DNA from: Nemopilema nomurai
Taxonomy: Eukaryota; Cnidaria; Scyphozoa; Rhizostomeae; Rhizostomatidae
Assembly (NCBI GenBank): GCA_003864495.1
Contig: ML133422.1
Span: forward strand, 1,730,420 to 1,794,419
Direction of reading: 5' to 3'
Length of the DNA: 64,000 nt
The position numbers were made by a program, and so were the translations under genes. The notes beneath the pieces are model-generated. The model did not search any database. It worked only from the letters and a program-made list of their open reading frames with translations, and was not told the origin of the DNA. Position 1 is the stretch's first letter, and each line of letters begins with the position of its first letter. This document shows positions 37,233 to 49,900 of the stretch, in pieces.

Positions 37233-40200
37233 ATGGTGGAGTGCGACGGGAAATCGTGCAAACTGACCCTGCAGTGGGGTGACCCCGAGTTGCCGTTTGT
37301 TTCCTACAACGTAAGTAAAGATCAATGGGTTTTCTAAAAGGGAGAACCCCCACTTTTCACCGTCCAGTGTAATTTGATAACCCTTGTAAACGGTATAAAC
37401 TATAAAGTCAATAATGACGCCTAGACCCACTATAACATCAGAACAGTGCAGAGCCCCTTCTATTTACCGCTGCCATCGTCTCATTTTCAAAAGCTACAGA
37501 AAGGGTTAAGCCCCCAAAGGTTGTTGATATTCTTCGTTATGTGGACTTTTCAATTTTGGCCCATGTGGAGCATATTGAGTTTTAAGACTAAAGTGGTAAT
37601 TATGTCGTTGTAAAGATAGAATTTCAACCTGTGCCGTATTTACAAACGCAAAAATGCAGAAAGATAAGAAGTCTTTAGGTTGCATCTTTTTCTCATAGAA
37701 AGTTCCAGACAATTATTTACGTCCTTCCCATGACACCAGGTAAAATCAACCTGCAAATTGGGCACGGCGTTTTTGAAAATCTAGAATTGTCAAGTAGACA
37801 ATTGCCAGAAAAGAAGCGATTTTGAGACTGACCAAAGGGATTATTTCTTTAACATTTTTTATGCGTTGGACTAGGTGTATCAGGGAAAAGAGCCTTTTTG
37901 TGAGCTCCTGAAAGCACCTGCATTTGTGCCAGACTATGCAAACGGAGCAGCTTGCATGAGGCCAGCTCCAGTGGACTGGCACGTGTATGGTTCCTGCTGT
38001 CAAAGGAAGTCCGGCATCTATCCAACCAGCCGTTTTCCCGCGAGGTCATTCTGCGTCAAGGGAAGGGCTTTGAATTCAACATTCCCTCTCGAAATCAACC
38101 GTATGATTTGTAACAACGGGTTGAATTATCAACAGGTCAAGTTACGTGACCAGTTTAAATTTTACGTAGCCAAGTTACGCAAATTTTTATACGTGGTGTA
38201 ATTTGAAAATGGAATATGATCATCGGCTGCATTGATGGTGGTATGATTTAGAGCATCACAAAGGCAGTTTAAGAAAGTGTGGGCACCTCCAGCATCCCCC
38301 ACCCCCCAGGTCCTACACCCATGTGTTTTATACAGCGTGGCCCTTGTTGTTATTCCAGCTGAACAGCCTAAAAGTCATTGCTTAGGGCTTCTTCGAAATG
38401 GAATTTCCATACATACACGTCAACAAACAGCTTTCAAAATTTGCCCACATGGTTGCTCATATCCTCGCTAAACCCAATCTTGTTTTCCTTTCTTCTCATC
38501 TCAATATTTCCCCCAGCTAGTGAACCGTAATAAAACGGTCACCAATTGATGGCCTGTATAGACAACTCCTATGACGAAATTCGAAAGCCAATTGCTTGTA
38601 ACTCATTGTTTTCGTTATTTCACTAAGAGGCTTTCTCGCTTGAAGTCATGGCGTCGTTTCTAAGAAAGACGATTACAGCGGCGGCAAACACACTTATCCC
38701 GCAAAAAATGCACCAAAGCTCCTAGAACACTGCTGAATCATGGGAAAATGACGTCACCAGTGCATCGCAAATTGGCTCCATGGCCTAGAAACTTTTCAGG
38801 AGGCGAATCTTCAAATATTTTCATAGAGAGACACACGACGACTAATTTGATTGATAAAAGTGGATGTTTGATGTGATGGAGAGACGACTGAAGGAGTAGA
38901 AGGGGTAGAGTTAGGGGCAGAAGGGGAGCAAAGCAGGGTAACTTTTGTCCAGCGTTTAAGCCGGCCTAAGGAGTTGTTGACAATGGCCTTTCTGCCTATG
39001 AACGATCACTACCCAATACACCTTGGACATAAAGCCCTGACGTAGGCACAACGACTCCCTTGTTTATGCATTCCCTTCCTGTGACGAGAGGTAATACGAT
39101 GAAAAACATGCCGATTTTCTACCAACATCCTTATTGCCCACTTCGGAAGTTTTGACCGGCCAAATTTGTTTAAATCTTGCAGATTAAAGTGTAGCAATTT
39201 TGTTTTCCTATCTCCAGGTTAGTCCTCTACAACGGTGAACTTTCCCAGACATTAAGAAACCACTAATTGATAAAAGGCAATTTATTTGTAATTGATCATA
39301 AATAATTTCACCACAGAAACAATAACAAGAAAAGCAGGCTTTCTCCCATTGAATATGCTTACCAATATCTTGTCCACAATTTGTAGGTAAACATTGAGCA
39401 AACATTGGCAAACTTTGGATAAGTTTTTGAATTTGCGGTAACCATTTCAAAGTATTTTTCTTCAGCCAATTAAATCATGACGTTATTGGGGCAACGTCAC
39501 CAGAAGAAGCACGACTTGAAAAGGGTATTACCAGCAAGGGTAAAATACGTCAATCATAGGGGCATTTTCTGACAGGGTTACAAGATCAAAATCCGAAAAA
39601 TTCGGATCTTTCTTCCATCTTTTGGTTGAAACATTTTTCCTGAAGTTGGAATACATGTATGTGTCAAATCTGCAGCGTATTTGTTATTGCTTCGTCTAAG
39701 GCCAGAAGCTAGAAAGTTCACGATTTATTCTGGTGCCTCACATCCGAGATGTTGCCTCACATCCGAGATGTTGCATCGGTATAGTAATATTGTATTGCTT
39801 CGCCTACATTACGACATAATAGTGTAAAACTAACCCCGATACCGAATGTTATGTGGGCGTAAAAACCTGCACCAATTTGATGAATTACCCTTGGAAAGAG
39901 TTGTGTTAGCAAATACAACAAATGGCTATAATGCTATTGCATTTTTGCATTTTAGTGTATTGTATCATGTTGTATCGCACCGTATTGCATTTGACAATAC
40001 TGTGCCTTGTTTTGCCACTTGTTCAACATTCTGTATCACGCTAAATGTGATATTGTCCATTTTTAATAATCTTTCTAATTTTTAGTTTTCTAACATAAAG
40101 CTTACTATTTCAACAAATCCTCCAATCTAGCTGATTAGAATAAGCATGCCTAATGTTGATTTTCTTATTAGATTATTAACCAATTTCTTCTTCATAATTT

Positions 40201-43200
40201 ATTTGATAGCTTCATACTGCTATTATAACCAATTTTCTTCTTCTTTCAGAAAACATTTAAATTTTGTGTGGACGACACCGTTTGGACAGCGAAGCAAGCG
40301 GTTCTCTTGGAATTTTCATCGTTGGTCAGTACATTTCAGTTCATTCAAACACCTTCACAATCAAATTTTCTCCGTTAGAGAGCCTTCGTCGGGTCTCTTT
40401 CCTAAACAACAGTCTTCTTTGCCCGAATATTTCCTCACGAATCTGCAGTTTAATTTTCGTGACCGAGTTTTTCCATGCCCACCGCTGTGATCGTTTATCA
40501 TGAATTGACGTTTTTTATCCTAAATTGATTGAACATCAAACAAGCATTGTATATGATTGTGCTTTCTCGTGCAAGTGAACTGTAGACGTGGTTAAAATTC
40601 ATTCGACTTAAATACTAAAGGCGACCGATAACTGGGGAATGGTAGGCCCTTGAACGCATTTCTATTGAATCAAGTCGCTGTATTGTGAGAATCTTAACGC
40701 AGTAGTTGTTCCTTTAATAAATGCCTGCTTTGAAAGGCACTAGATCTACCTGTCCTTCATGCAAAGAAGCTTATATAGATCCAAGTTATACAATGTTAAG
40801 CTCTGTTGCAAAATTAGAAAGGTGTTTATCCCTGGCTCGACCTGTTCTTTTAAGCTTTGTCAGTTTTCTTTTCAAAGCATTGAATCCATGCCAGGCTTGG
40901 TCATCTTATCTCATTTCTTTTTCTATCAATGACCTTTCTCGTCATCATTGGCCTTATTGTGCTTTCTTCCTGCCACATATTTTGTCACTATTCAGCGAGA
41001 AATTTCTAATGCAAAACTATCGTTTTACCTGCCCAAGAAACGTTGGTTTGCAAGATTTCAGTCTGCAAAATGTATTTTATTCCTTTTTGACAAATTTCGT
41101 AATGTTTTCTCTTGAAAAAAATTTTGTCTTGCTTTGTTAATCGCTAACTTGAGACGCATTTCCTTTACTTCCAAAGTCCCTTAAGAACACATCTTCCAAC
41201 CTATTAGGCCTCTTGTGATGCGCTACCAGACACAGTGAAACCTCACATCATAATCATGATCTCTCTCTTGATGACATTTGGTGGCTCGAATTCACAGTCT
41301 CTATTAACAGGCTCGTATTCGTAGACACAATCTCTTTATCGCTCGTCTTTTTCGCTTCTTTGGCTCATTACAACCCGTCTGTTTTGTTGTAGACGACTTT
41401 CCCTGCAATTTAACTTATTGTTTTTCTGCTCACCTTAGAACCTCACGGATCCTCTGAACTATGGTTTTTACATGCCGCCTTTTAAAGGAAAAGCTGGAAA
41501 ATTTTTAGATGAGGAGCGGCCACTTCGAGATTATCCTGCCGAGAGCTATGGAAATCACTTAGAGGTGAGTTTTTTGTCAACTTGCAGGTCAAATATGGCT
41601 TCAAGTTGAACCTGAGCCAAAAATATTGCTTTGATGTCTAATGGGGTCAAGGATAGTGCCAGGTAAACAGGGTTAAGTGATAAAACATCTGATCGTCACG
41701 TCCCAGAACTGTTATATGGACAAACTAGAAAACGATGCAGCTGCTTCCCTTTGTGGCCTTCTGTCTGTGACTCTCGAGCCTGTGAAGGACTTGAAACACC
41801 CAGAGTCGATATAAGACTGTTTTGATAGCTGAGGAGTGCGTTCTGTTTTGTAAATTCAGATCGAAAATCGTTTGGTTGTAGGTTCGCTAGTTGTACTGTC
41901 GAGAGGTTGAAGTCATTGAGTAAAGGTGAAACAGTGCTCCTTAACGGGGGGAGTTCCAACTGTGCAGAAGTTCCAACTTGAATTATAGGTAGAAAATGTG
42001 GCCACTGTTTAGCCAGAGCTCTGGCGATCTTAACACCTCAATTCACTTTGGTGACCCAATCAAGAAACGAAACACTGCTGTTTTGTGGCCTAGATATTTG
42101 TTTCAAGACAAAATGCCGCGAATCGTTTTTGCACAAACCAGCTGCACTTAGGTTTTGGATGAAGGTCTTTGCGAACCCGAGATTAATTCACTTTGATAAT
42201 CCTTTACATATGGTTTTAGGTGCTATAAGAATTGCTATGTTGCACATAGAAAAACTGTGAATGCGGTAATTACTTAGGAAAAATAACGTTAATATATTTA
42301 TGGATTTCTGCCCATCTTTCGTGGGTGACAGCTTTATTCCCCTTGGCCAAGATTAAAGATTAAACAAGCTACTTTGAAACTGTTAATTCGTTCTTTGGTT
42401 TCATTGCTGATTTAAACCGAGTAAAAGGAATTCAGAAGGGTGTTCATCTTTGTCATTTTCTGTCTCTTGTTATCCATATAAAGGTGTTAAATAAACATAG
42501 TACATATCAGACTGCTATGATTACAACATCAATCAAATACCTTCCTAGGATTCTAATGCCCCTAGTAAGAAACATTTTACCGTGAAAAATTACGAAATTT
42601 TATTAGAGAGTATCTTGACCTAAAAAATCCCATTTTAATTATTCTTCTCCATCTTTCAGACTCAGGTTTAAAAATTATAAAAATAATCAGATTCAGGCAA
42701 CCAAATGAGTTTGAAGCTAAAATGACTATTAAACCATCTTCGGAGTATTTTTCCCAATATGAGAGAGATCCGAATTCAATTTGCACGATAGACTTTGATT
42801 CAGAAACAGCTCTTTGTAAAGAAAAGGTGCAAATCGTCAGATAAAAGGCGCATAATATTAAAGGCCTGATAAGTCCACTAATGACATTGAAACCTCATCT
42901 TTGCTTTTATAGCTAGGCGGTGACTATCAAATAAAAGCTAAATTATTTAAGTTAAAAGCAGATAAGCCGAAAAAGATGGTTTTTTAAAATCGCCTTATAA
43001 ATCTATCTTATGTGGTTATATACCCGTCTTGGTGAAATGGGAATTAATCCATAGTTCTTTTCTATAGTTTTTTCACTCATGCTTTGGCCTTTTTATTGTT
43101 ATGGGTGTCTTCCCTGTATTGGTGTGAAACTAGTTATGCTTTTACTTGGACCAGGGACATGTATGCATGTTGTATTGTGGCCTTGAAGTACTTTCGTGCT

Positions 43201-43949
43201 TAAGGACCTGGTGCAAATGTTGACTGAGTCGTTGCACTTGCGTCCTTCAAGGTTATCTAGAAACACGGTTCTCTCCGGGTGTTGCAAAAGTCAAACCGTA
43301 CCCCAAATGCTGTAATATTTTGCTGGGTTTTCTCATCTTTTTCTTTCCTGCGAAGGGTTATTGAAATAAGGTAGTCCTAAGCTCTAGTAACATTCCGTAA
43401 GGGTTTCAAGTAAACAAATTCTATTTCACTTCATAACTCTCGATTTCAATCAAGATCCAATCTTCTTATAACATAGGCTAGAGTCTATAAGTAGCGTATA
43501 CCTACAAAAGGAGATTCACAAGGTTTTTCTAATGCTTTGAAACTACGAGATTTTAGTATATTTAGAGAAACGGTGCATCTACTTAATTCATACTTATGAA
43601 TTAATCTTCTACATCTCCAAGAGTCTTTATGTTATTAAGGATCATTACACTACATTACTCTATCAAAGAGAGCGGAGGGAAAAGGTAATCAACAAAGGAA
43701 TATACTTTGACAGGCATTGCGAATCAGCTTTAGAACAGCTGCCAAGATTATGTTACAATCTCTTCTTGTCAGCTATGGTAAAGGCTCTGCTGAGAGACGC
43801 TATGTGGTCCCTTACTGGGCGCATGACTCTCTCCATAAATATATGATGACCATTAATACCCTGTCTTTTTGTCCTAGTTCCGGTACAAGAGACGTATTTA
43901 TCGTTCAGCAAACGTGGACGGAAAGAAAATGCACAAATACAACTCCAAG
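37233..43949 (+). CDS. SHANK: SHANK exons 1-4: SPN (Ras-association-like) domain
   Basis: Exon 1 (26 codons) gives KLTLQWGDPEL, matching the first SPN strand (VRIGIPDL in vertebrates). Exon 2 gives KTFKFCVDDTVWTAKQAVL, like CLRLDPAAPVWAAKQRVL. Exon 3 gives DPLNYGFYMPP and GKAGKFLDEERPLRDYP, nearly identical to the family. Exon 4 gives FRYKRRIYRSA. All four joins are phase 0, so the domain is one symmetric block. In vertebrate SHANKs this domain folds back on the ankyrin repeats and binds Ras/Rap GTPases. Exon 1 is the least certain, since it is short and divergent. Confidence 0.83.
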
Positions 43950-46900
43950 GTAACAACCACCAAGGTTTACACTATTCAAAGTTGACATTGACATTAAGCT
44001 GTGAATTCCGTGCCAAGGAAAATCCATTTAGCTTAGCGCTATTTTTAAAAGGGAAATGAGGCTCTAAAATTGAATCAAGCATCTTCCTTTGTACATTCAT
44101 GCTCTGCTAAATCAGATTTTCTGTGTTCATGAAAGATACTTTGTTACAGATTTTTTTTCCACTAATAGGGTTACTCGCAATAAAGTAAATCAATATTTTC
44201 AATGATTTCAAACTGTTTGCGGCTTGGCTTCCTTGACTGCTCATAGAGTTTTATCCACTAACATCTAAATACCCGTTGTTTTAAAGCAATCCTTGCCACA
44301 GGGCATTTTGACTTTGCCTCGAGTGGATAATTTTAAAATTTTCATCAACGATACATCTATACTTGCAACCTCTTAAACATAGGTACATTACTGTGTGATC
44401 TGTTTATATGAATGTTATCACCAATTTCTCAAGACTCATCGCTTAGAAAACTTCTAGGAAGTCCGTGGTTGCTCAATCTGCTTACAACCTCAACATCTTC
44501 TGTCCTTTTGGCAATCTAGCACAATAACTACACTGTGCAAAAATCTTTCCTTCCCACAATGACACTAGTATTGGTTTAATTTTTAATATTTTCCCCTTTG
44601 CCCCACATTGCCATGAATAGCTAACTAACGATCACCCTTTTTTCAGCAATACCAAAAGAAATTATTTGAACACCTGATGACTGGAAATACAGAAAAGGCA
44701 AAAAGGCTTCTAGAGAAAGGGGTCGATCCGAATTTCCAGACCGATAACACTGGAGGTGGGTGACTTCTCAGACTCAACGACGAATTTCAGTTTGTCCAAG
44801 GATTTCTTGATTTCTTTTTCCCCACCCACCTCATACTTGATTGTATCATTTGATTGTTGATCCTTACTGTTCATCCTTATCTTAAATTGACATAATTAAG
44901 GTTGATGATCTAGCTGCTGTGGATCTGACAGGGGTAAAAACTCTGGGAAAGGACAAGTACCTAGCCACTTTCCACCTTCTGTGTTGGCCGGTACCAATAT
45001 TTGCAGTTTCCAAAAAATTTCTGCCCTACTCCTAGTTACAATTTAAAGAATCATTTGGTGGTCTGTTACACTCTTGTAATCGGCTCATCCAATACTAATT
45101 AATTTTTGAATTCATGAAATCTTCCTAATTTTTTTATGGGTGGTTTTAGGGGACTATTCAGGAGAGGGGCTTTTCCCATGCTAATTGATTCTGATATTCA
45201 TGATACCATCACCATTAATGTTATTCATTTATCATTTCACCCTTTCATTCATTCAAGTAGCATTTCTTCATTCTATAATTCATTCCTTATTTCGGTCGTT
45301 TATTATGCCCATTGATTCAAAGACGTTCATATCCTTTTCAGAAACACCCTTGACAGCTATGACCGTACTTCCCAACTCCTTCGATGCCTGTATGCTGCTT
45401 ATCAACTTTGGCGCTCATCTTGACTACCGCTCTGCTGACGGGATGACAGTCGTGCACAAAGCAGCCACCAACAGTCGAGCTGACAGCATTTCGGTGAGTA
45501 CTGTTTAATGTTGATTTCTTTTCATTAGCTCATAAGGATACAAGAACAGCCGCAAAGTAAAGTAAAATTGGAGAAATCAGAGAATACAATGTCTCCGTAC
45601 ACCTTTTCTTAAAAATTCCCTTCTCTTCCGAGAAAGTTGCTTCTTGGCGTGGGTTCTGCTCTTTCATGCTTTTTTAATTTTCTGTTCCGTCCACGTTACG
45701 CTTGTCGTGACGTCACATTTGGCCTCGAGCATCTCGTTCTTTTCTTTCCGAAGCTAACTTTTTATTTTTTTTGGGACTGCGTTAGGAGCTATTGTACTTG
45801 GTCAAGAAAGGTATAGCCTGCGTAGTTGATTCTAGGGTGCTGTTGGTTATAATATAGCTCTTCCTCCTCTTTATTATGTTATGATGTTAAGAGAAAATAT
45901 GAATATATGTACGCCAATCTTTAGAAACGATTATAGTTTTCATGGTGGACGATAAATTCTTGATAGGATACATACAAGGCTGTAACTTTTTAGCTGCTCA
46001 ATTCCTTTAAAGCTCAGACTGCGCATCGCGAAGAAACTTTCTGAAAGGCCTGCGGAAGTTTCCTCAATGAACGGTGTTTAAGTGCAAGTGTGTTTTGTAT
46101 CGGTACTGTCGCTCGAAACAAAAACTGAAACCTTTGTATATTGCGATGTTTACCCTTCAAGCTAGGACTCTCATCAAAGTTTAAATTCTAGTTATGATGA
46201 AGCTGTGTTTATCGGTTCGCCTTTTTGGCCACACGTAAGGCGCTGCAGTCAGGCTTTTGATGAAACTTGCAATTCTTTTTTACCTCAATCCAATTCTAGT
46301 TATTTTCTCAGACGTCAGATTCTCTTCTTAGGCAAATTCCACGTGATTTTCCTCATATACTCTGTTCTACTTCCTATGAAATTTTATTATATTATGATGT
46401 TGAGCTTCCAAAGTGATTTTTACTTTTACAAGCCAACCTTTGTAAATACATCTGAAACATGCAGCACACTTTTTGGTCTACTCCGATGCACCGTGATCCT
46501 ATTGTTCTCATGCTTTCTGCTCTCTCTCTCTCTGCTGGTTAATTTTTTAACTTTCTCCTTTCTATCTTCTGAATCTCTACTACTTAAGCGTGTAAGAAAT
46601 GACCCAAAACAAGTATTATTCAGCACTGCGCAGAACCCATTACACATTGATATAGAAAAGGACCTATTTCCCTTCGAGTCAATTAGAGCAAGATAGCCCT
46701 CCCTTCTTTGCTTTCCATCTTCTCTTCAAGCAGCAGCCCAGAGCAAATACTGTCATCCGGCCTTTTCATCTAGAAACCTCACGTCTATTATCGTCTTTGT
46801 TTTAAAGCTGATTTGTTTTAATTACGTTTTGTTTGGATTTCTCTCATTGCCACCTGCAGTCGTGACTCATTCTGTCAGGAACTGCCTGTGCAGAACATCT

Positions 46901-49900
46901 ACACAACAACAAGCAAGAATGGTGTTTATTTAGATTTATTTGTTTCCATTTATCTCTAACGTGAAATATGCATGATGTTTTGCAGAACGTGCGTGCAAAA
47001 CCCATTTAGCTATGACTCAGACCTCGGATCTCCGTGACTTGGACTTTAAGATTCCGGGATTTAGCAACCCGGGCATTAAGAACCCGGACATTAAGAACCC
47101 GGGCTTTAAGAGTCCGGACGTTAACAGCCCATACTTTATAAAAACCCGGACTTCTACTCGTCCCAAGCGTTCGGGCTTCTTGCACTGTTTTGCAGAGTCC
47201 CATGTTTTCTCCAAGGGGCAATTCACTCTTGCAAAATAGCGTACGAGATTTCCACGAGAGCAATAGGATTTCCAGGGATTTTTCTATAAAGCAATAGGAT
47301 TTTCATAAAAGGTGTACGAGATGTTTTTGGAGTGATTTGTCCCTTGAATAACTCCGATAAGCAAACCAACAGTTGATGTTCAAACTAACATCAAAATATG
47401 CCAGTTGAAGTGAATTCAGGGACCAATAATGCACCGGTGTTTGACTCAATGTTAATGAGAAGGCCTATTGGTCTGGTAGTGAGCAAGCACGCCACGGTTG
47501 GCTCCAAGAGATTACCACACGGATCGAATGAGATCAGGGTTTCGAGTATAACGTTGTTTACATCACGAAACTTATTAAGCCCGAAATACGATTATTATAG
47601 GCATTAATTATTGATGAAGTTTATTAACAGGGTTTTCTGTTGGTCCTAAACAACGTCAGCGGATTTGGGACTCGAAACTGTGCAAGCAAATTATCCGTTA
47701 CTCCGACTTTGATCTTTGAAGCATCAAGCTTATCTCTTACTTGATAAGAAATAGGATTGATCTTTAGCTTCTAGCAAGGTCATGCGAGTTTATATGGCAG
47801 CTCCTGAATTGTGATTTAGGCTATCCTTTGCACAAGCTATTATGTGACTTGTTACAATACACGCATTTTTATAAGGAACCTACCTCAAGGCCTAGTTCCA
47901 AAAGTTCCTTATTCGTAGTCCTCAAATCATCAGATTTTAGTACCAAAAGTTCCTTAGAAGTTCCTTAATTTTCGCTGCACACCAATAATCCTTAGCACTT
48001 AATAGAGAGAGGGGCGATATAAAGTATATGGCTAACTACTTAATGAAGCACTTGACACACGAATAGCAAACAATCTATGCGAGTATTGGCTGCAAATGAA
48101 TGGAACCGGCTTTTTAGTTCTTGATGCTTGCAGTTATAAAAATTTCAAAAATCGAAAGGCTCCTTGGAAATTTCGTGTTTAGTAGTATAAATTCTTTAAA
48201 TATTTCGGCCTTCTACATGTAGGTTCCTTATAAAGTGGTTCCTTATAAAAAAAGGCGTGTACTCCTTTTTATCCTCAGTGAAATTGGGGGTATGACAAAA
48301 AGAAATTTATTTTGTGCTCTTAATGTCGTATTAGTGAAATGAAACATCAGTGACATTGTGCTTTGTGGATAAAACACAGATCCATAAGGGAACCAGAGAC
48401 AGGTGTTGAGGAAAGAAAATAGTGACAACATTGCCCGGCTTTTGGGAGTTCTCTTCCTTGTCCGATTGAATCTAGGCCGGAAATTCGATCGACCCCATTT
48501 CTGAAGCTGCCAAGTAATTAAGATGAAGATCCCAATGGATTCTATTTCCATGGCGGCCAATCAGTTTGCTTAGCTTTTACAATAGATTAGGAATTTCAAG
48601 CAATTGAGAGATTCTATCAATTTAGGAATAACTTTCATGCCTCACCCATTCTGTTTAGAGGTTCTGTTGTGTTGTGAAACCTGCCTTCAAATTCCTCTTC
48701 TTCATATTTCTTTAAAACGCTGGATTCTCGGTAATTTTCTGTAATTAAAACGGTGCGGTCATTAAATATATGGTGCTTATATTACAAAAGCTATTTGCAA
48801 GCGTGCACCGCCCATTCTAGAAAGGAACATGTATTAAACATATTATAATCTATTCCGGTTAATTTTTGCTTGTTTGTCAACAGAAGTTGAAAGTTTGATT
48901 GTGACGGTCGTTCAGTGGAAACTGTTTTTGTTTCCTGACAGCGTACTTTTGATAAAGTTTTGATTTACAACCCCCTGGTAGTGTCCTCTGCTTCCCCGCG
49001 TGCCCCTTTGCACTTGTAGATATCTTACTATGGGTTCGCTTCGTGGACCTTTTTCGGCTGTTTTTCAAATGTTGTCAAGTACTTTTAAGCAGCCTCTGTT
49101 CCCAAGTGCTCATGGGTAGTACAAGGGCTTTCGAATACCTTGAGCTTGAAGTTCGATTTTCCAAGTAAAAACTCGAAGCTCTTAGGCCGGTTTTTTGTTT
49201 TGGCTGGTCCGGGTCGCGTTGCAAAAACATTTCCTTTAAGAAGGAAGAGTGAGTAAGCTGCAGTTTTCAAATATCATGGCTTTCTTTTTGTCACTGGCAA
49301 CATGCTTTCACACACAAGCAAAACCCTTCCCTTCGCTACCGACAAACAACTGGTTTCTTCTCCGTAATCTTTCACTTAGAGATCAGTGGTTATCTCTAGG
49401 CAACACGAAATTATGATGAGATTAACTACAACTTTAATGAATGTTATTGGCTGGCTAGGATCGTGTATATGAAAAATATCTAGTGACGTCAAATCTTTGT
49501 GATGGTTGCAAAGCGACGCGTATTGCAAAACAGGATTCAATGACATTTGATATCTGCCTCATGAATCAAATATCTGCTTCTGAAAACTCGACTTCTAAAG
49601 CTCTAGGTAGGGTGCTCTTTCATTTAAACCGGTTTGATACCGACTGGATTTTGTGTCATGTGGTCCAGATGCCTTAGACCCGTATTGTTGAGCCCCTAGA
49701 CCCAGAAGATTTGAAGGAATGGACCATATGTTTTATTAATAGTGCCCCTGGAAATGCAAGTTTGAAAGCAGAAGTCGCACGTGCTTCTGCCCTCCTATAT
49801 TCAAGCATCCTTGTCTGTTATTAGTTTATCTTGATTGCTCAAGATACCCCATTACCACTACCACCATCAGTAACTCCATTAGCAGATTCCATCCTTCTCT

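Noticed and set aside
37875..38201. 108-codon open frame in SHANK intron 1 behind a possible acceptor
   Set aside because: It could splice from exon 1 in phase, but the encoded Cys/Pro-rich sequence has no SHANK similarity, and exon 1 joins 40250 directly to give a proper SPN domain.
40721..41140. 139-codon frame with a CPSC motif
   Set aside because: It falls between two confirmed SPN exons. The composition follows T-rich intron sequence, and one short Cys pair is not enough for a zinc finger.
46205..46696. 163-codon hydrophobic frame
   Set aside because: It lies within a SHANK intron, is Phe/Leu/Ser-rich from T-rich DNA, lacks a domain and has no splice or start support.
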